From positions 1,674,001 through 1,738,000 of the forward strand of contig JAPEIS010000011.1 in NCBI GenBank assembly GCA_029531795.1: a stretch of DNA of 64,000 nucleotides, written 5' to 3'. A program made the position numbers and the translations under genes. The notes beneath the pieces are model-generated. The model saw nothing but the letters and a program-made list of their open reading frames with translations, was not told the origin of the DNA and ran no database searches. The DNA comes from Sclerotinia nivalis (lineage: Eukaryota > Ascomycota > Leotiomycetes > Helotiales > Sclerotiniaceae). Shown piece after piece: positions 46,458 to 57,887 of the stretch (the first letter of the stretch is position 1; every line of letters starts with the position of its first letter).

Positions 46458-46850
46458 AGTTTAGACAAATTAAAAATTATTAGATTTATAATTATTACAA
46501 AATAATACAATCATAAAATACATTGAAAAGATCGAAAAGAAAATAATTATATTGAAATAATAAAATTAAATATATATTAAATAAGAATTATATTGAATTA
46601 CTTACTTTTGATCTTAAAGGTTGAGGATGGTATATATAGATTTAATAAAAGCTATCTAATCAATAAAAAGTATCAATTAGATTAAACTTCGATCTGTAGT
46701 ATATCAGAAAAAGATTAACAATCGTAAGGATCGATAAGATCTAAAAAAGCCTGATAATTAATATAAAATGAAGGATATAATAATCGTGAAGAATATAGTG
46801 ATCGTAGATCACCAATCATGTGATTGGGTATCATATAATTACCCGTGACA
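46458..46850 (-). mobile_element. Copia element C5, segment 2 (5' end)
   Basis: Resumes C5 after the ATAGA duplication: about 35 bp of leader (AGTTTAGACAAATTAAAAAT, equal to the start of C2 at 3500-3530 reversed) and the 5' LTR. It ends C5 at 46850. Confidence 0.9.
46493..46850 (-). repeat. 5' LTR of C5 (copia, subtype B)
   Basis: 358 bp. On the minus strand it starts TGTCACGGGTAATTATATG, the unmutated terminal TGTCACG that defines the family's ends, and finishes TTTTGTAATA. Confidence 0.92.
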
Positions 46851-47189
46851 TTTATACCTTTTATTATAATAAAAACAAAAATCGAATAGTAGTATTCAAA
46901 GAAAAAATGAGAATACAATTAACAAAATTTGGATTCTAGATGATAATATAAAATAATAAAACAATTGGATTATAATCAGAATTGATTGATTTTATCAAAT
47001 ATAATCAATGATTCTCTAATATCTATATGAATATAATAAGTATATTAATATTATTTATAGATAATTCAATAATAACAATTTAATTTTTTAATTCATTCGA
47101 TAAAATTTACTTTAATAAAATCACTAGAATATTATTATCGTTGATCATCTCAGTTTTTAGTATTAAGTCCCTAATATTTAAAATTTACA
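46851..47189. other. Right flank of C5, no gene recognised
   Basis: A+T-rich. 46940-47080 has weak similarity to the minus-strand copia gag DNA (TTGATTTTATCAAATATAATCAATG resembles 38840-38870), so C5 may itself lie in another copia copy. The expected target duplication next to C5 is TTTAT (46851-46855); its partner is left of the window. Confidence 0.35.
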
Positions 47190-47334
47190 AAAAATCAGTA
47201 TTTTTAACTTTTTTATTTATGAATATAATTTTTTGAAATTTTGAATATAGATTTATATATATATACAATAAATCTATATTCGAAATTTCAAAAAATTATA
47301 TTCATAAATAAAAAAGTTAAAAATACTGATTTTT
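47190..47334. repeat. 145-bp near-perfect palindrome (66-bp arms)
   Basis: Arm 47190-47255 pairs with arm 47269-47334 over 66 bp with a single mismatch (T at 47242 against the CG pair side at 47281, a transition); the loop is 13 bp of TA repeat ending ACAA. Both strands would form one long hairpin. It could be a foldback or MITE-like element, or a palindrome made at a break. No flanking duplication was found with certainty. It is the only long inverted repeat seen in the window. Confidence 0.9.
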
Positions 47335-48332
47335 ATTTTTTTACCATTTAATATAGATTAATGTTTTATTTAATCTTTGAAATTCGATATAGAAGATATA
47401 GAACAATTTATTTTTTTATTTTAAATTGATCAAAAGCTTTTAAGTTTTGATTTGTTTATTTTAGTTTCTATAAACTTTTTTCAATATTTGTAACAAATCC
47501 TTATAATCAATAAATTTAATAAATTATCTTTTGATATTATATAATCGAATTTGTATAATGATAGATTTAATGAATCTTTTAATTATATAAATCAAATGGA
47601 AATACAAAAAGATAAAACAATTGGAATTAATATATATTTTATTCTATATTTGATCGATAAAACGATCGAGATGGACTTTTGTTCTATCAAATAATATAGA
47701 ATCGGATATCTTTTCATTCAATTGGAATTTCGATAGAATGAGAACAACAAGCAAGTTTATAATAGATATCAAAGACGAAGAATTGAATAAATCAATAGGA
47801 ATCGGGAAAAATTGAATAATGAAAATAAGATAAAATTGAATTAAATGAATAATTAGCTTATTGTTCTCCTTTTTCTATTATATAAATATTACTTTCTCGA
47901 TTTGTAGATCGAGAATAAGTTTTTGAATTACAATTTATAAACCAATTACTTTATTTTTATTTTTTATATAATATTCATAAAGGAAAATAAAATAATGATA
48001 TCAAACTATAATATTATCGATTATAATAATAACAAATTCTTTAAAGAAACCGAATTGGCTGAACAAATACAAACGGATCGATATTATAAAAATATCGATA
48101 AAAATAAATAGAAGTTATATAATATTACAAAAGCAACAAATTGAATAACAAATATAACTTTTATTAATAAAATATAATTCAAAAAGCTATGATTCTATAA
48201 TAAAAACAATCTTTTAAATATATTTATATATAGTATTAACTTCGACAAAGACTAATCTACACTTATCCGAAGACCGATCCTTATAGATCGGGGATCCGGC
48301 GGTCTTTATATATTTATACGGGGACCTCTTGA
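47335..48332. other. A+T-rich stretch, no gene recognised; small hairpin island
   Basis: No domain is recognised. A 38-codon opening at 47997-48113 (plus) includes KETELAEQIQTDRYYKNI; its frame can be followed with three stops to about 48300, so it may be the end of a decayed gene of unknown kind. 48271-48305 is G+C-richer and folds two ways (CCGATC with GATCGG, AGACCG with CGGTCT). 47895-47915 has TCTCGAT pairing with ATCGAGA. Confidence 0.35.
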
Positions 48333-48384
48333 CAATTTAACTTTATCACTTCAATATAATTATCTTCTCCCCGATCCCTTCAAC
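48333..48384 (+). repeat. Copia LTR 3'-end fragment
   Basis: ATTTAACTTTATCACTTCAA and CCCCGATCCCTTCAAC match the last third of the copia LTRs (compare 35290-35335). It is cut at 48384 by Gy2-a; the remaining LTR end should lie beyond the right edge. This makes Gy2-a younger than that copia insertion. Confidence 0.75.
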
Positions 48385-48530
48385 TGTTACGGGTTCGTAA
48401 CCCGTTCCTAGCTAATCTGTATAAATATCTAAAGTATTTATTCTTTATATAATCAGTGTTCTTTCTAGTATCTTTTTTCTTTTTTATAGAATATTATTAT
48501 ATTATAAAGTTTTCTATTATTATTATAATA
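48385..48530 (+). repeat. 5' LTR of Gy2-a
   Basis: 146 bp. Begins TGTTACGGGTTCGTAACCCG, which holds a perfect hairpin (ACGGGTT, CGT, AACCCGT), and ends CTATTATTATTATAATA, the fully mutated form of CTATTATTACCGCGATA seen at 53331 on the other strand. Confidence 0.92.
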
Positions 48531-48689
48531 GTATATTCTATTTTTCACAAAGACTTTACTATTGAACAAGAAAAACAATTCAGTCTTATTATAAATAATC
48601 AATTTACAAAATATCCGGAAATTTCGATCAATAATATATCGATAAACAATAAACAATATATTGATTCGATTCAAACCCAAATCTAGATT

Positions 48690-49990
48690 TAAACCCAAAT
48701 CTAGATCCAAACTCAGATTCAGACCCAAATCTCGATTTGACCAATACTATATCGTTATACAATCGAAATCAAAGACTCTACAATTATATTTTAGTTTTTA
48801 AGATTGTTTTAAATAATTCATTACTATATCGGATATTATTCAATCGATTCCATCAGAACTATCAGCATCTTCAATTCAATCAAAAACATTATCTGAGTTT
48901 TAAAAGTATATTAAATCTGTTTTCTTCAATTATCAATAATTTATATACGAATTTTCCAATATTAAAGATGAAAATCTTAAAGATCCAATTCTTGTTTTCG
49001 ATATATTTACTAATATATAGAATTCTGAAGTTATCGTATATATATAATATTTGTTTAGTTTTATAAAGCAAATATTAATTCAAATAAAACAATATCGATA
49101 AAAGATATATATATTATAAAAAGATCTACAATTAAACAATATAATCAATATTAAATTAATGATTTAGAATTTTATTTTTCGAGAACAATTTGATCAATTA
49201 TCTATCGATTCAAACTTTTCTATATCAATTTCTCAATTACAACAAATTACAAAAAATCTCGAATTATTCAAAAATAAAAAAACAAATCTTTTAATTCGAT
49301 AAAACAAATATAAAGATTGGAAGATAAATTTATATATTTATTGAAAAAACGATATTATAGTTTTCAATATAGAATAAAAGAAATTATTATATATAATTTC
49401 CCTTTTGAAAAGAATAATTTAATAAGAAAAACGAAAAAATATAGAAGAGATTATAAATAATATATTGGAATTTATTATTATAAATATATTTATAAAGAAA
49501 TTCAATAGTTTTTATATTTCAATTGATATTGAATACAAAATAACAATTAAATTCGATAAATTCAAAATGAACAAAAAAATCCTGTTTTTCTTTTTCTATT
49601 CATAATTGAAATATTTGGATATATTTAGTAATAAAACTTTTCGAAAAATAATCTTTGTAATAAAACAAAAAGTTATCAATGAATTGAAGATATTAATAAA
49701 GAACGATTCAAATCTTTACAAATTTATTAATATCAAAAAATAAAAATAAAAATAAAAATTCCAAGTTTGAAACCAAAATTATCGGGATAACAAATATTAT
49801 AATATAAATTCTTCAAAATATAATTCAATTTATACTCAATATTTTATATTCAAAATAATCTTATAGATTTCGATATAATCAGAATCCTGAAACAAATACA
49901 AAAAGAATATAAATATCTTTATAATCTATATTATTTTTGTAAATAATCTGATTATTGAATTGTAGATTGTAAAGCAAAGAAATAAACCGA
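48690..49990 (+). pseudogene. Gag (Gy2-a)
   Basis: The open segment 48737-49066 (FHQNYQHLQFNQKHYLSFKSILNLFSSIINNLYTNFPILKMKIL) is also present in Gy2-b. Downstream pieces match Gy1 gag in place. At 49929-49970 a decayed CCHC zinc knuckle reads Y-Y-F-C-K-stop-S-D-Y-stop-I-V-D-C: first Cys to Tyr (TGT to TAT), His to Tyr (CAT to TAT), Gln and Arg to stop. The spacing is Cx2Cx4Hx4C. RNA-binding capsid protein; dead. Confidence 0.7.
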
Positions 49991-50524
49991 TATTATAAAA
50001 AACGCAAATGGATATAAAGAAAATTCCTATAGAAATAGTTATTTAAAAAAATAATCAACAATTATAATAGCAAAATCAATAATATCATTTAAATAGTTCA
50101 ATCAATCGAGGTAATTATTAACAAAAGGAATATCAAGTATAACTTTAAGTTTAACAATATTATCTTTTTAATTCAATCGATTGTAGAAGTTTCTAATAAA
50201 GTAATTATTAGAGTTACAATAATCATGAATAATAATACTTTAATATATTCAATAGTTTTATTGAAAAAGAAATATTAGTATTATCGAAAAGTATATCTAA
50301 TATATCTTTTTATAATATAATATTATTGCTATCTATATTTATTTAAGAATATTCGAGAAAAGTTTAATTTCTATAACAAATTGTTTATAGGGATTATCAA
50401 AAAATATAGAATAAATATAATAATTAATAATTAATAAAGAATCTTTATAGTTCAATTCTATAAATAACAAATCTTTATTTGTTTAAATTATTATATTCCT
50501 AATATATTTTTCTTTTTTCAATAT

Positions 50525-50760
50525 GATTAGTTTGATTGATAATGGATATTCAGGAAAGGTGTTTATTGATAGTTCTTTTGTTGATTGAAATAATATCCCA
50601 ATTCAATTATTATTATATTGTTATAAACTTTATTTGATAGATAGAAATACAGTAAATATTATTATTGATTATTTTATAATAGATTTAATAATAGAACAAT
50701 ATAAAGAAATATAATTATTTTTTATTATAAAAATTTTCAAAGAGATTCTAATTATTTTCG
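50525..50760 (+). pseudogene. Aspartic protease (Gy2-a)
   Basis: Reads MISLIDNGYSGKVFIDSSFVD, stop, NNIPIQLLLY, YLIDRNTVNIIIDYFIIDLIIEQYKEI. Matches the gypsy protease 'ALIDSGATGxFIxxxFVxxxxIPxxxLxxPxxLRLVDG', with Ser to Asn in the catalytic triad. Better kept than in Gy1. The minus-strand homologue is 57888-58090 in Gy2-b. Confidence 0.8.
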
Positions 50761-51959
50761 GATTATTATAGTTATAATACTATAATTTATATATAAATTG
50801 ACGGAATATAATTCTCTTTTTCAATTTTCAATATTATATAATATATTGTTATCTTTATAGTATATTTGATTCAATATAAATATTAATAATCTTTTTGTTA
50901 ATATATATAGATTAAATATATAAAGGTAATATATCTATAAAACTATTTATCGATAAAATCCTTAATATATTATTTCTAATCAAAACTTTTCTTTTTAAAA
51001 TAAAAAAAACTTTTCTCGATATTTATTATTGTTTATTGAAAACGAAAACGAAGATAATAAAATATATATTCAAAATTTTAAAATGGTTTTAAAAAAACTG
51101 TTAGGGTAAAATTACAATGAATCGATTTTTATAGACGAAGATTATAAATCTATAAAAAACTCTGAAATCGATTTATTAATCGATAAAACTTTGATATCTA
51201 GTACAAATTATTATTATATAAGAGTTTGCAATAAAAAAATATTATTTCAAGTATAAATGATATCGAATTAATATTTTATTTAATATAAATCTATAGAAAA
51301 GATTGCTGGATAATATTGATCGAAATCAATATTAAAGAATGAATTCTTATTATTACTATCAATTTCAATTCTAATAAAATCAATCAAAGCTATCTTCAAT
51401 ATAAGATCAAATTTAAACAATATTCGTTGATTACAAACTACTAGTTTTATATCCTTTTGTCAATAAGATAAAATAAAAATTATATATTTTATATAGAAAG
51501 AATTAAATCAAACAAAAGAAACTATTCGACAAATAACAATAGTTCCAATTCTTCTAAAACAGAACTTCAAGAATATACTATATAGAAAAAACAATATCGT
51601 CAATATATTAACCAAAGTTTCTTCGAAATTCTATAATTTTATTTATTATTGTTATCAATCAAAACATCTTCGAAAAATAATAGAAATGAATATTGAGAAA
51701 TTCCTTAATAACAAATCATCCTTTAGTAATAATGAAATTAGGGAAAAGCTCCTTTTATAATTTCAAAACAAATTATCTGTTTTTTTACTTTGTTATACAG
51801 ATATACTTCCTCTATATCGAATATAGAATTATAAGATAGAATTAATATCCAGAAAAGAATCTTTGTATTTCAAAAATCGTTCTTTGTTCTTTTTCAAATT
51901 GGAAATAATTCGAAAATGAATTAATAATAACCTTGTCAAAAATTTCATTTGAGAATCAA

Positions 51960-52570
51960 GATTATAAAATATAGTTCTATTATTTTTAACAATTAAATCT
52001 AATAAAGGAATCTGTATTTGTTAGGATTATTATAGATTGAACAATATTACTATTAAGAATCGCTATCTTTTATCAATTATTCAAGAAACTCTAAATACTC
52101 TTTATAATACAAAAATCTATACTAAATTAAATATTATTATTATCTTTAATAAACTTTGTATTACAAAAAAACAACAAATAGAAAATTACTTTTATTATTC
52201 GATTTGAATTATTTGAATTATTAATTATACTCTTCAATCTTTACGATATACCAATATCATTCCAATATTATATTAATTATACTTTATTTGATGAATTGAA
52301 TAAATATTATATTATATATTTTGATAACATTTTTATATACTCTAAAAATAAAAATCAATATCAAGAATATATTCGTAATATAATCCAAAAATTACAAAAT
52401 GCTAATTTACAAATCGATATTAATAAATATAAATTCGAAACTATTTTTACAAAATATTTAGATTTTATAATTATAATTGAAGATATAAAAATAGATTAAA
52501 ATAAAATATCAATTATCATTTTCTAAATATAATTAACATCCGTTAAAGATTTATAACGATTCCTTGATTT
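51960..52570 (+). pseudogene. Reverse transcriptase (Gy2-a)
   Basis: Reads YYRLNNITIKNRYLLSIIQETLNTLYNTKIYTKLN (family 'DYRxLNxxTxKxRYPLP'), then the open piece 52296-52499: MNKYYIIYFDNIFIYSKNKNQYQEYIRNIIQKLQNANLQIDINKYKFE. YFDN at 52317-52328 replaces YLDD. The FGLxNAP segment has a frameshift near 52220. The stretch 50760-51960 is the protease-RT spacer, without a recognised motif. Confidence 0.87.
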
Positions 52571-52709
52571 TGTAAACTTTTATTGTCGATTTATAAAGGA
52601 CTTTTTAAAGATCTATTATCCTTTAAATAAACTTTTATAGAAAGAAGTAAATTAATAATAAAAGAACGATTATATAATAATATTCGAAAATCTGAAAAAT
52701 GTATTTATA

Positions 52710-52935
52710 ATAATCTCGATATTTATCTATTTTAATCACAATAGAAAAACTATATTGGAAATAGATATTTCGGATTGGGTTTCAGAAAAAATACTTTCTC
52801 AATACAATAATAACAATATTTTACAATTAATAATATACTTTTCTTCGAAATATTCAATTATTGAATATAATTACAAAATCTACAATAAAGAACTATTAGC
52901 TATTATTAAATCAATAAAAAAATAACAATCAGAAT
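52710..52935 (+). pseudogene. RNase H (Gy2-a)
   Basis: LEIDISDWVSEKILSQYNNNNILQLIIYFSSKYSIIEYNYKIYNKELLAIIKSIKK can be read at about 52755-52923. It matches 'ETDASDWAxGxVLSQ ... AYxSRxLxxxExNYxxxxKELLAIV' and keeps the catalytic Asp in DIS and the Glu in KELLA. Among the best-kept RNase H copies here. Confidence 0.87.
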
Positions 52936-53330
52936 TACAAAAATCCCAATAGGAATTCGAAATCTTGATTAATTACAAAATCTAGAATACTTTATAATAA
53001 CAAATGTATTAAATCAATATCAAATATTATAATCAGAATTTCTATCTCAATATAACTTTCAAATTGTTTATCAATCAAAAACCAAAACAATCTATTCAGA
53101 TACTTTGAACTATTGATAAAAAGATCGATCTGATAATTCCAATCTCAACAATGAATATCTAAAAAACCAAAAGTACATTATTTTATTTACTAATAAATTC
53201 GATGTAAATCTATATAAAGAACTTACAAATAATCTCTTATTAGTTACAACAAATTAGATAATATTATTCAAAAATAAACCTATCAACGAATTCATTGATA
53301 TAATATATAATAAATCAAATATAATCAAAC

Positions 53331-53476
53331 TATCGCGGTAATAATAGAGTGCTTTATAATATAATGATATTCTACGAAAAAGGAAGAAGGTATTAGAAAG
53401 AGCGCTGATTATATAAGGGATAGATGTCTTAAGTATCTATATAGATTAGCTAGGAACGGGTTACGAATCTGTAACA
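53331..53476 (-). repeat. 3' LTR of Gy2-b
   Basis: 146 bp. The plus strand starts TATCGCGGTAATAATAG and ends CGAATCTGTAACA. Confidence 0.93.
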
Positions 53477-53849
53477 GTATTTCTTTTCTTAAAGTTTAGT
53501 TTGTTTTCAAATTATTGATAAAACCTTTTGTAAAACAATTGTTCAAATAAAGCTTTGTTTAGATATCTCAAATTCCTAAGTTGTAAAACCATTTTTCAAA
53601 TTTTAAGATTATTTTAAAATTTAAAATGCTACTTTTCTGTTCAAACAAATTGTATTTTCTTTCTTATTGATCGTTGTAAGATCTTTGTAGGAATTGGGGC
53701 TGATAATAATACTGTAGCGTTTGAATGATCCAAAACTCATAATAATGATTTAGGTTTCTCGGAATGTAAATGATGATATTCGATTAGGGTCTTTTTATTG
53801 TCTTTTAGATCTAATATCGATTATCAAATTAGTGTATAATGTTTTCATT

Positions 53850-53930
53850 TGATTTGATAATGATAATTATCTTTGTTGTGATTATCGAGTATATCTTCAA
53901 ATATCCATTTCTGGATTGGTTTTTTCTTTT
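53850..53930 (-). pseudogene. Chromodomain (Gy2-b)
   Basis: Minus strand reads PIQKWIFEDILDNHNKDNYH then YQIK, a clear chromodomain first half ('EWEVEDILDxRxxxxxxxYLVKWKGY'). 53477-53850 is 3' untranslated sequence. Confidence 0.8.
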
Positions 53931-54220
53931 TGTCTTCTCTTTCGAGGATTCTATCTTTTGTAATTTTCGATTCCGATTCGTTGATTATAATTCGTCCTAG
54001 GAAATAAAATTTTGAATAAGCTAATCTTAATAATCAATAATGAAATACTAAAAAGATTTATATATTTTCTAATAATTCGATTAAATAAATATATAAATAA
54101 ATATATAAATAAATCTTTATTATTTTGTATAATTCGATCTATTTGTTGTTAAGCTTTTTTACTTTATAAAATATTTTTATATTTTTCGTATTTATATATA
54201 CTTTTTTGTTTTTTTGTATA

Positions 54221-55060
54221 TTATAATGAATTTGATTTATTTTGATTTGTATATTCTTTACAAATTATAATAGATTGTTTTGTAAATACTTTGAATTGAT
54301 CCAGAATACACTTTATTCTATCGATTATTTTGTTTCTTTTAAAGAATTCATATTTTTGGATTATTGTTATATTTGAGAAATAGGGTTTATTAAGCTCTAT
54401 ATCTAATTGTAAATTGAAATTATAGTTCGTAAAAAATAGCGAACAATTTATCATTTCAAAAATCAAATTGTTTGAAGCAAATTTTACCAAAGATAATTAT
54501 TCTATTCAATTATTTTAATAAAAGTTTATAAATATATATAAATACTATTCCAAAATTGAATTAATTTATTTTGTTTGATTGTTTATCTATAGATAAAACA
54601 TTGAATTGTATTTAAAAATTACTCTTAATCGCTTAGAAAATTGTATTCAGAATCCCAATACAAATTGTATTCCTCGATCTGAAATGATATTTTCCAGTAG
54701 ATTATATAATATATAAATGCAATTAATAAAAGCGTTAATCAATTTTTCTGTTATCAAAGATTTTGTATTTATAAAATGCTTTATTTTTATCAATCTATAA
54801 ATAATTACTAATATATGTTTGTATATTGAATCGTAATATTTGCAATCTAGTAAAGATATAATATAATCGATCGAAATATCTGATTATAATCGAAAAGAAA
54901 CAAATAATGATTTTAGGAAATCTAAAGGAGATAATTTCGAGGATTTTGTTCAAATATAGAGTTCGTAAGTTTGAATATAGATTTCTATTTCTTGATGTAT
55001 CTATTGCCATCAATAGTTTCTAAAGACCAAATCGATAATCTTTATACAATTAGAATAATC
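54221..55060 (-). pseudogene. Integrase (Gy2-b)
   Basis: The C-terminal piece 54221-54490 reads VKFASNNLIFEMINCSLFFTNYNFNLQLDIEL (family 'LAEFAYNxxxxxxTGxSPFxxxYGxxPxxP') and LDQFKVFTKQSIIICKEYTNQ. The zinc-finger end and the start of the core are in 54795-55013 (NLRTLYLNK, family 'Lxxxx' before SxDFIxGLP). The core between them is broken by stops; 'IIFRSRNTICIGI'-like frame shifts surround the second Asp near 54680. Confidence 0.82.
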
Positions 55061-55649
55061 AACAAAACCCGATAAATATATTTTATATAAGATTTGTATT
55101 TTCAGTTTATTATTAAAAGAAATCTATAGTTTTTCATAATAGTAGATTTTATTATTATAAATATAATAATCTTATATAATTATAAATATAATAATCTTAT
55201 ATAATTATTCGTAGAACTTTTCTGAATTCTTTTGGTTATTTGATTATGAAGAGATCTTCAATTGTTAATATTAATTATTTGGCTATATTTGATCTATTAT
55301 ATACTATATCAATAAATTCGCTGATAGATTTATCTTTGAATAATATTATTTAATTTATTATAACTAATAAAAGATTATTTGTAAATTCTTTATATAAATC
55401 TATATCGAATCTATCAATAGATAAAACAATATACTTCCGGTTTTTTAAATGTTTATTATTAGAATCGGAATTATTGGATCGATCCTTCTATTGACGATTC
55501 AAAGGATCTGAATAGATTGTTTTGGTTCTTAATCGATAAACAATTCGAAAATTGTATTAAAATAGAAACTCTAATTATTATACTTGATATTGATTTAATA
55601 CTTTCATTGTTATAAAGTATTTCAGATTTTTGTAATCGATTAAGATTTC

Positions 55650-55880
55650 GAATTTTTATTGAAATCTTTATAATTTCGATTATTATTCCTTTATTGATTT
55701 AATAATAATTAATAGTGCTTTATTATAAATCTCATAATTATATTCAATAGTTAAATACTTTAAAGAAAAGTATACTATTAATTGTAAAACGTTATTATTA
55801 TTATATTAAGAAAATATTTCTCTTGAAATTTAATCCAAAGTATTTGTTTTTAATATAGTTTTCCTATTGTAATTAAAATA
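55650..55880 (-). pseudogene. RNase H (Gy2-b)
   Basis: Minus-strand equivalent of 52710-52935. KIYNKALLIIIKSIK-like sequence at about 55740-55690 and NNNNVLQLIVYF at about 55790 can be read; the DAS motif is decayed (NTLD). Lower preservation than in Gy2-a. Confidence 0.7.
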
Positions 55881-55999
55881 GATAAATACTGGAATTGTTA
55901 TAAATATATTTTTCAGGTTTTCGAATATTATTATATAATCGGTTTTCTATTGTTAATCTATTTTTTCTTATAAAAAGTTATTTAAAGAACAATAGATCA

Positions 56000-56680
56000 T
56001 TGAAAAGTCCTTTATAAATTAATAATAAAAGTTTATAAAATCGAGTAATCGTTATAGATCTTTAATAGATATTGATTATATTTAGAAAATAATAATTAAT
56101 ATTTTATTTTGATTTATTTTTATATCTTTAATTATGATTATAAGATTTAAGTATTTTGTAAAAATTGTTTCGAATTCGTATTTATTAATATCGATTTGTA
56201 AATTAGTATTTTATAATTTCTGGATTATATTATAAATGTATTTTCAATATTGATTTTTATTTTTGAAATATATAATATAATATTTATTCAATTTATCAAA
56301 CAAAGTATAATTAATATAATATTAAAATAATACTAATATATTACAAAGATTGAAAAGTATAATTAATAATTCAAGTAATCTAAATCGAATAATGAAAATA
56401 GTTTTCTATTTGTTGTTTTCTATAATACAAAACTTATTGAAGACAATAATAATATCTAATTTGATATAGATTTTTGTATTGCAAAAAGTATTTAGAATTT
56501 TCTGAACAATTGATAAAAGATATCGATTCTTAATAATAATATTATTCAATTTATAATAATCCTGATAAATATAAATCCCTTTATTAGATTTGATTATTAA
56601 AAGTAATAAGATTATATATTGTAATCTTGATTCCCAAATAAAATCTTCAGCAAGATTATCATCGATTTATTTTCCAATTA
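56000..56680 (-). pseudogene. Reverse transcriptase with active site deleted (Gy2-b)
   Basis: Minus strand reads LFDKLNKYYIIYF and then jumps straight to KNKNQY, where Gy2-a has YFDNIFIYSKNKNQY. About 21 bp (7 codons) at 56264-56265 are missing in frame, removing the residues of the YLDD catalytic motif. Upstream, INKFCIIENNK and NYYRLNNIIIKNRYL-like blocks match Gy2-a. 56680-57880 is the spacer to protease, no motif recognised. Confidence 0.82.
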
Positions 56681-57887
56681 CTTTCAATTCGAAATGGAAT
56701 AAAGAACGATGTTTGAAATATAAAGGATTTTTTTTAGGTATCAATTTTATTTTGTAATTTTATATTCGATGTAAAGGAAATGTATTTATATAATAAGATA
56801 AGAAAGTAGATAATTTGTTTTGAAGTTACAAAGGGAGTTTTTCCTTGATTTTATTATTGTTAAAAGGTGATTTATTATTGAGGAATTTTTCGATATGCAT
56901 TTTTGTTATTTTTCGAAGATGTTTTAATTGATAGTAATAGTAAATAAAATCATAAAGTTTCGAAGATACTTTGATTAATATATTAGCGATATTGTCTTTT
57001 TTATATAGTATATCCTTGAAGTTTTGTTTTTGAAGAATTAGGATTATTGTTGTTTTATATAAACATTTTTATTGGATAATCTTTTTTGTTCTATTTAATT
57101 ATTTTTATATAAAATATGTAATCTTTATTTTATTTTATTAATAAAAGAATATAAAACTAATAATTTATAATTAATGAATATTATCTAAATTTGGTTTTGT
57201 ATTGGAAATAATCTCGATTTGCTTTTTTGGAATTGGAATTGATAGTAATAATAAGGATTTATTCTTTGGTATTGATTTTGATTGATGTTGTTTAATGATC
57301 TTTTGTATAGATTTGTATTGGATGGAATATTGATTCAGTATTATTTGTATTTGAAATGATGTTTTTTTGTTGTAAATTTGTATATAATAATGATTTATAT
57401 TAGATATTAGAGTTTTGTTGATTGGTAAATCGATTTTAGTGTCTTTTATAGATTTATAATTTTCATTTATAGAAATCGATTTATTGTAATTTTGTTTTGA
57501 TGGTTTTTTTAAGATCGTTTTAAAATTTTGAGTATATGTTTTGTTGTTTTCGTTTTCGTTTTCAATAAATGGTAATAGATAACGAGAAAGATTCTTTTTT
57601 GCTTTAAAAAGAAAAGTTTTGATTGGAGGTAATATATTAAGGATTTTATCGATAGATAGTTTAATAAATATATTATTTTTATATATTTGATTTGTATATA
57701 TTAATGAAGGGATTGTTAGTGTTTGTATTGGATCGAATATATTATAAGAATAATAATATATTATATAATATTGAAAATTAAAAGAAAGAGTTATATTTTA
57801 TTAATTTATATATAGATTATAGTATTGTAATTATAATAATTCGAAAATAACTAAAGTCTTTTTGGAAAGTTTTGTAATAAAGAATAA

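Larger units (their letters stand above)
48385..53330 (+). mobile_element. Gypsy chromodomain element Gy2-a, left part
   Basis: Plus-strand Ty3/gypsy: 5' LTR 48385-48530, gag, protease, RT, RNase H and the start of integrase, interrupted at 53330 by Gy2-b and resuming at 60397. The target duplication is CAAAC (53326-53330) against TAAAC (60392-60396), one C/T transition. Gy2 is related to Gy1 in every domain but has a different LTR. Confidence 0.9.

Noticed and set aside
48737..49066. Possible independent small gene
   Set aside because: The same sequence is in Gy2-b at the same place; it is the gag N-terminal region of Gy2.
48385..53476. 48385-48530 and 53331-53476 as the LTR pair of one element
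   Set aside because: They are in opposite orientation. The first is the 5' LTR of Gy2-a, the second the 3' LTR of Gy2-b.
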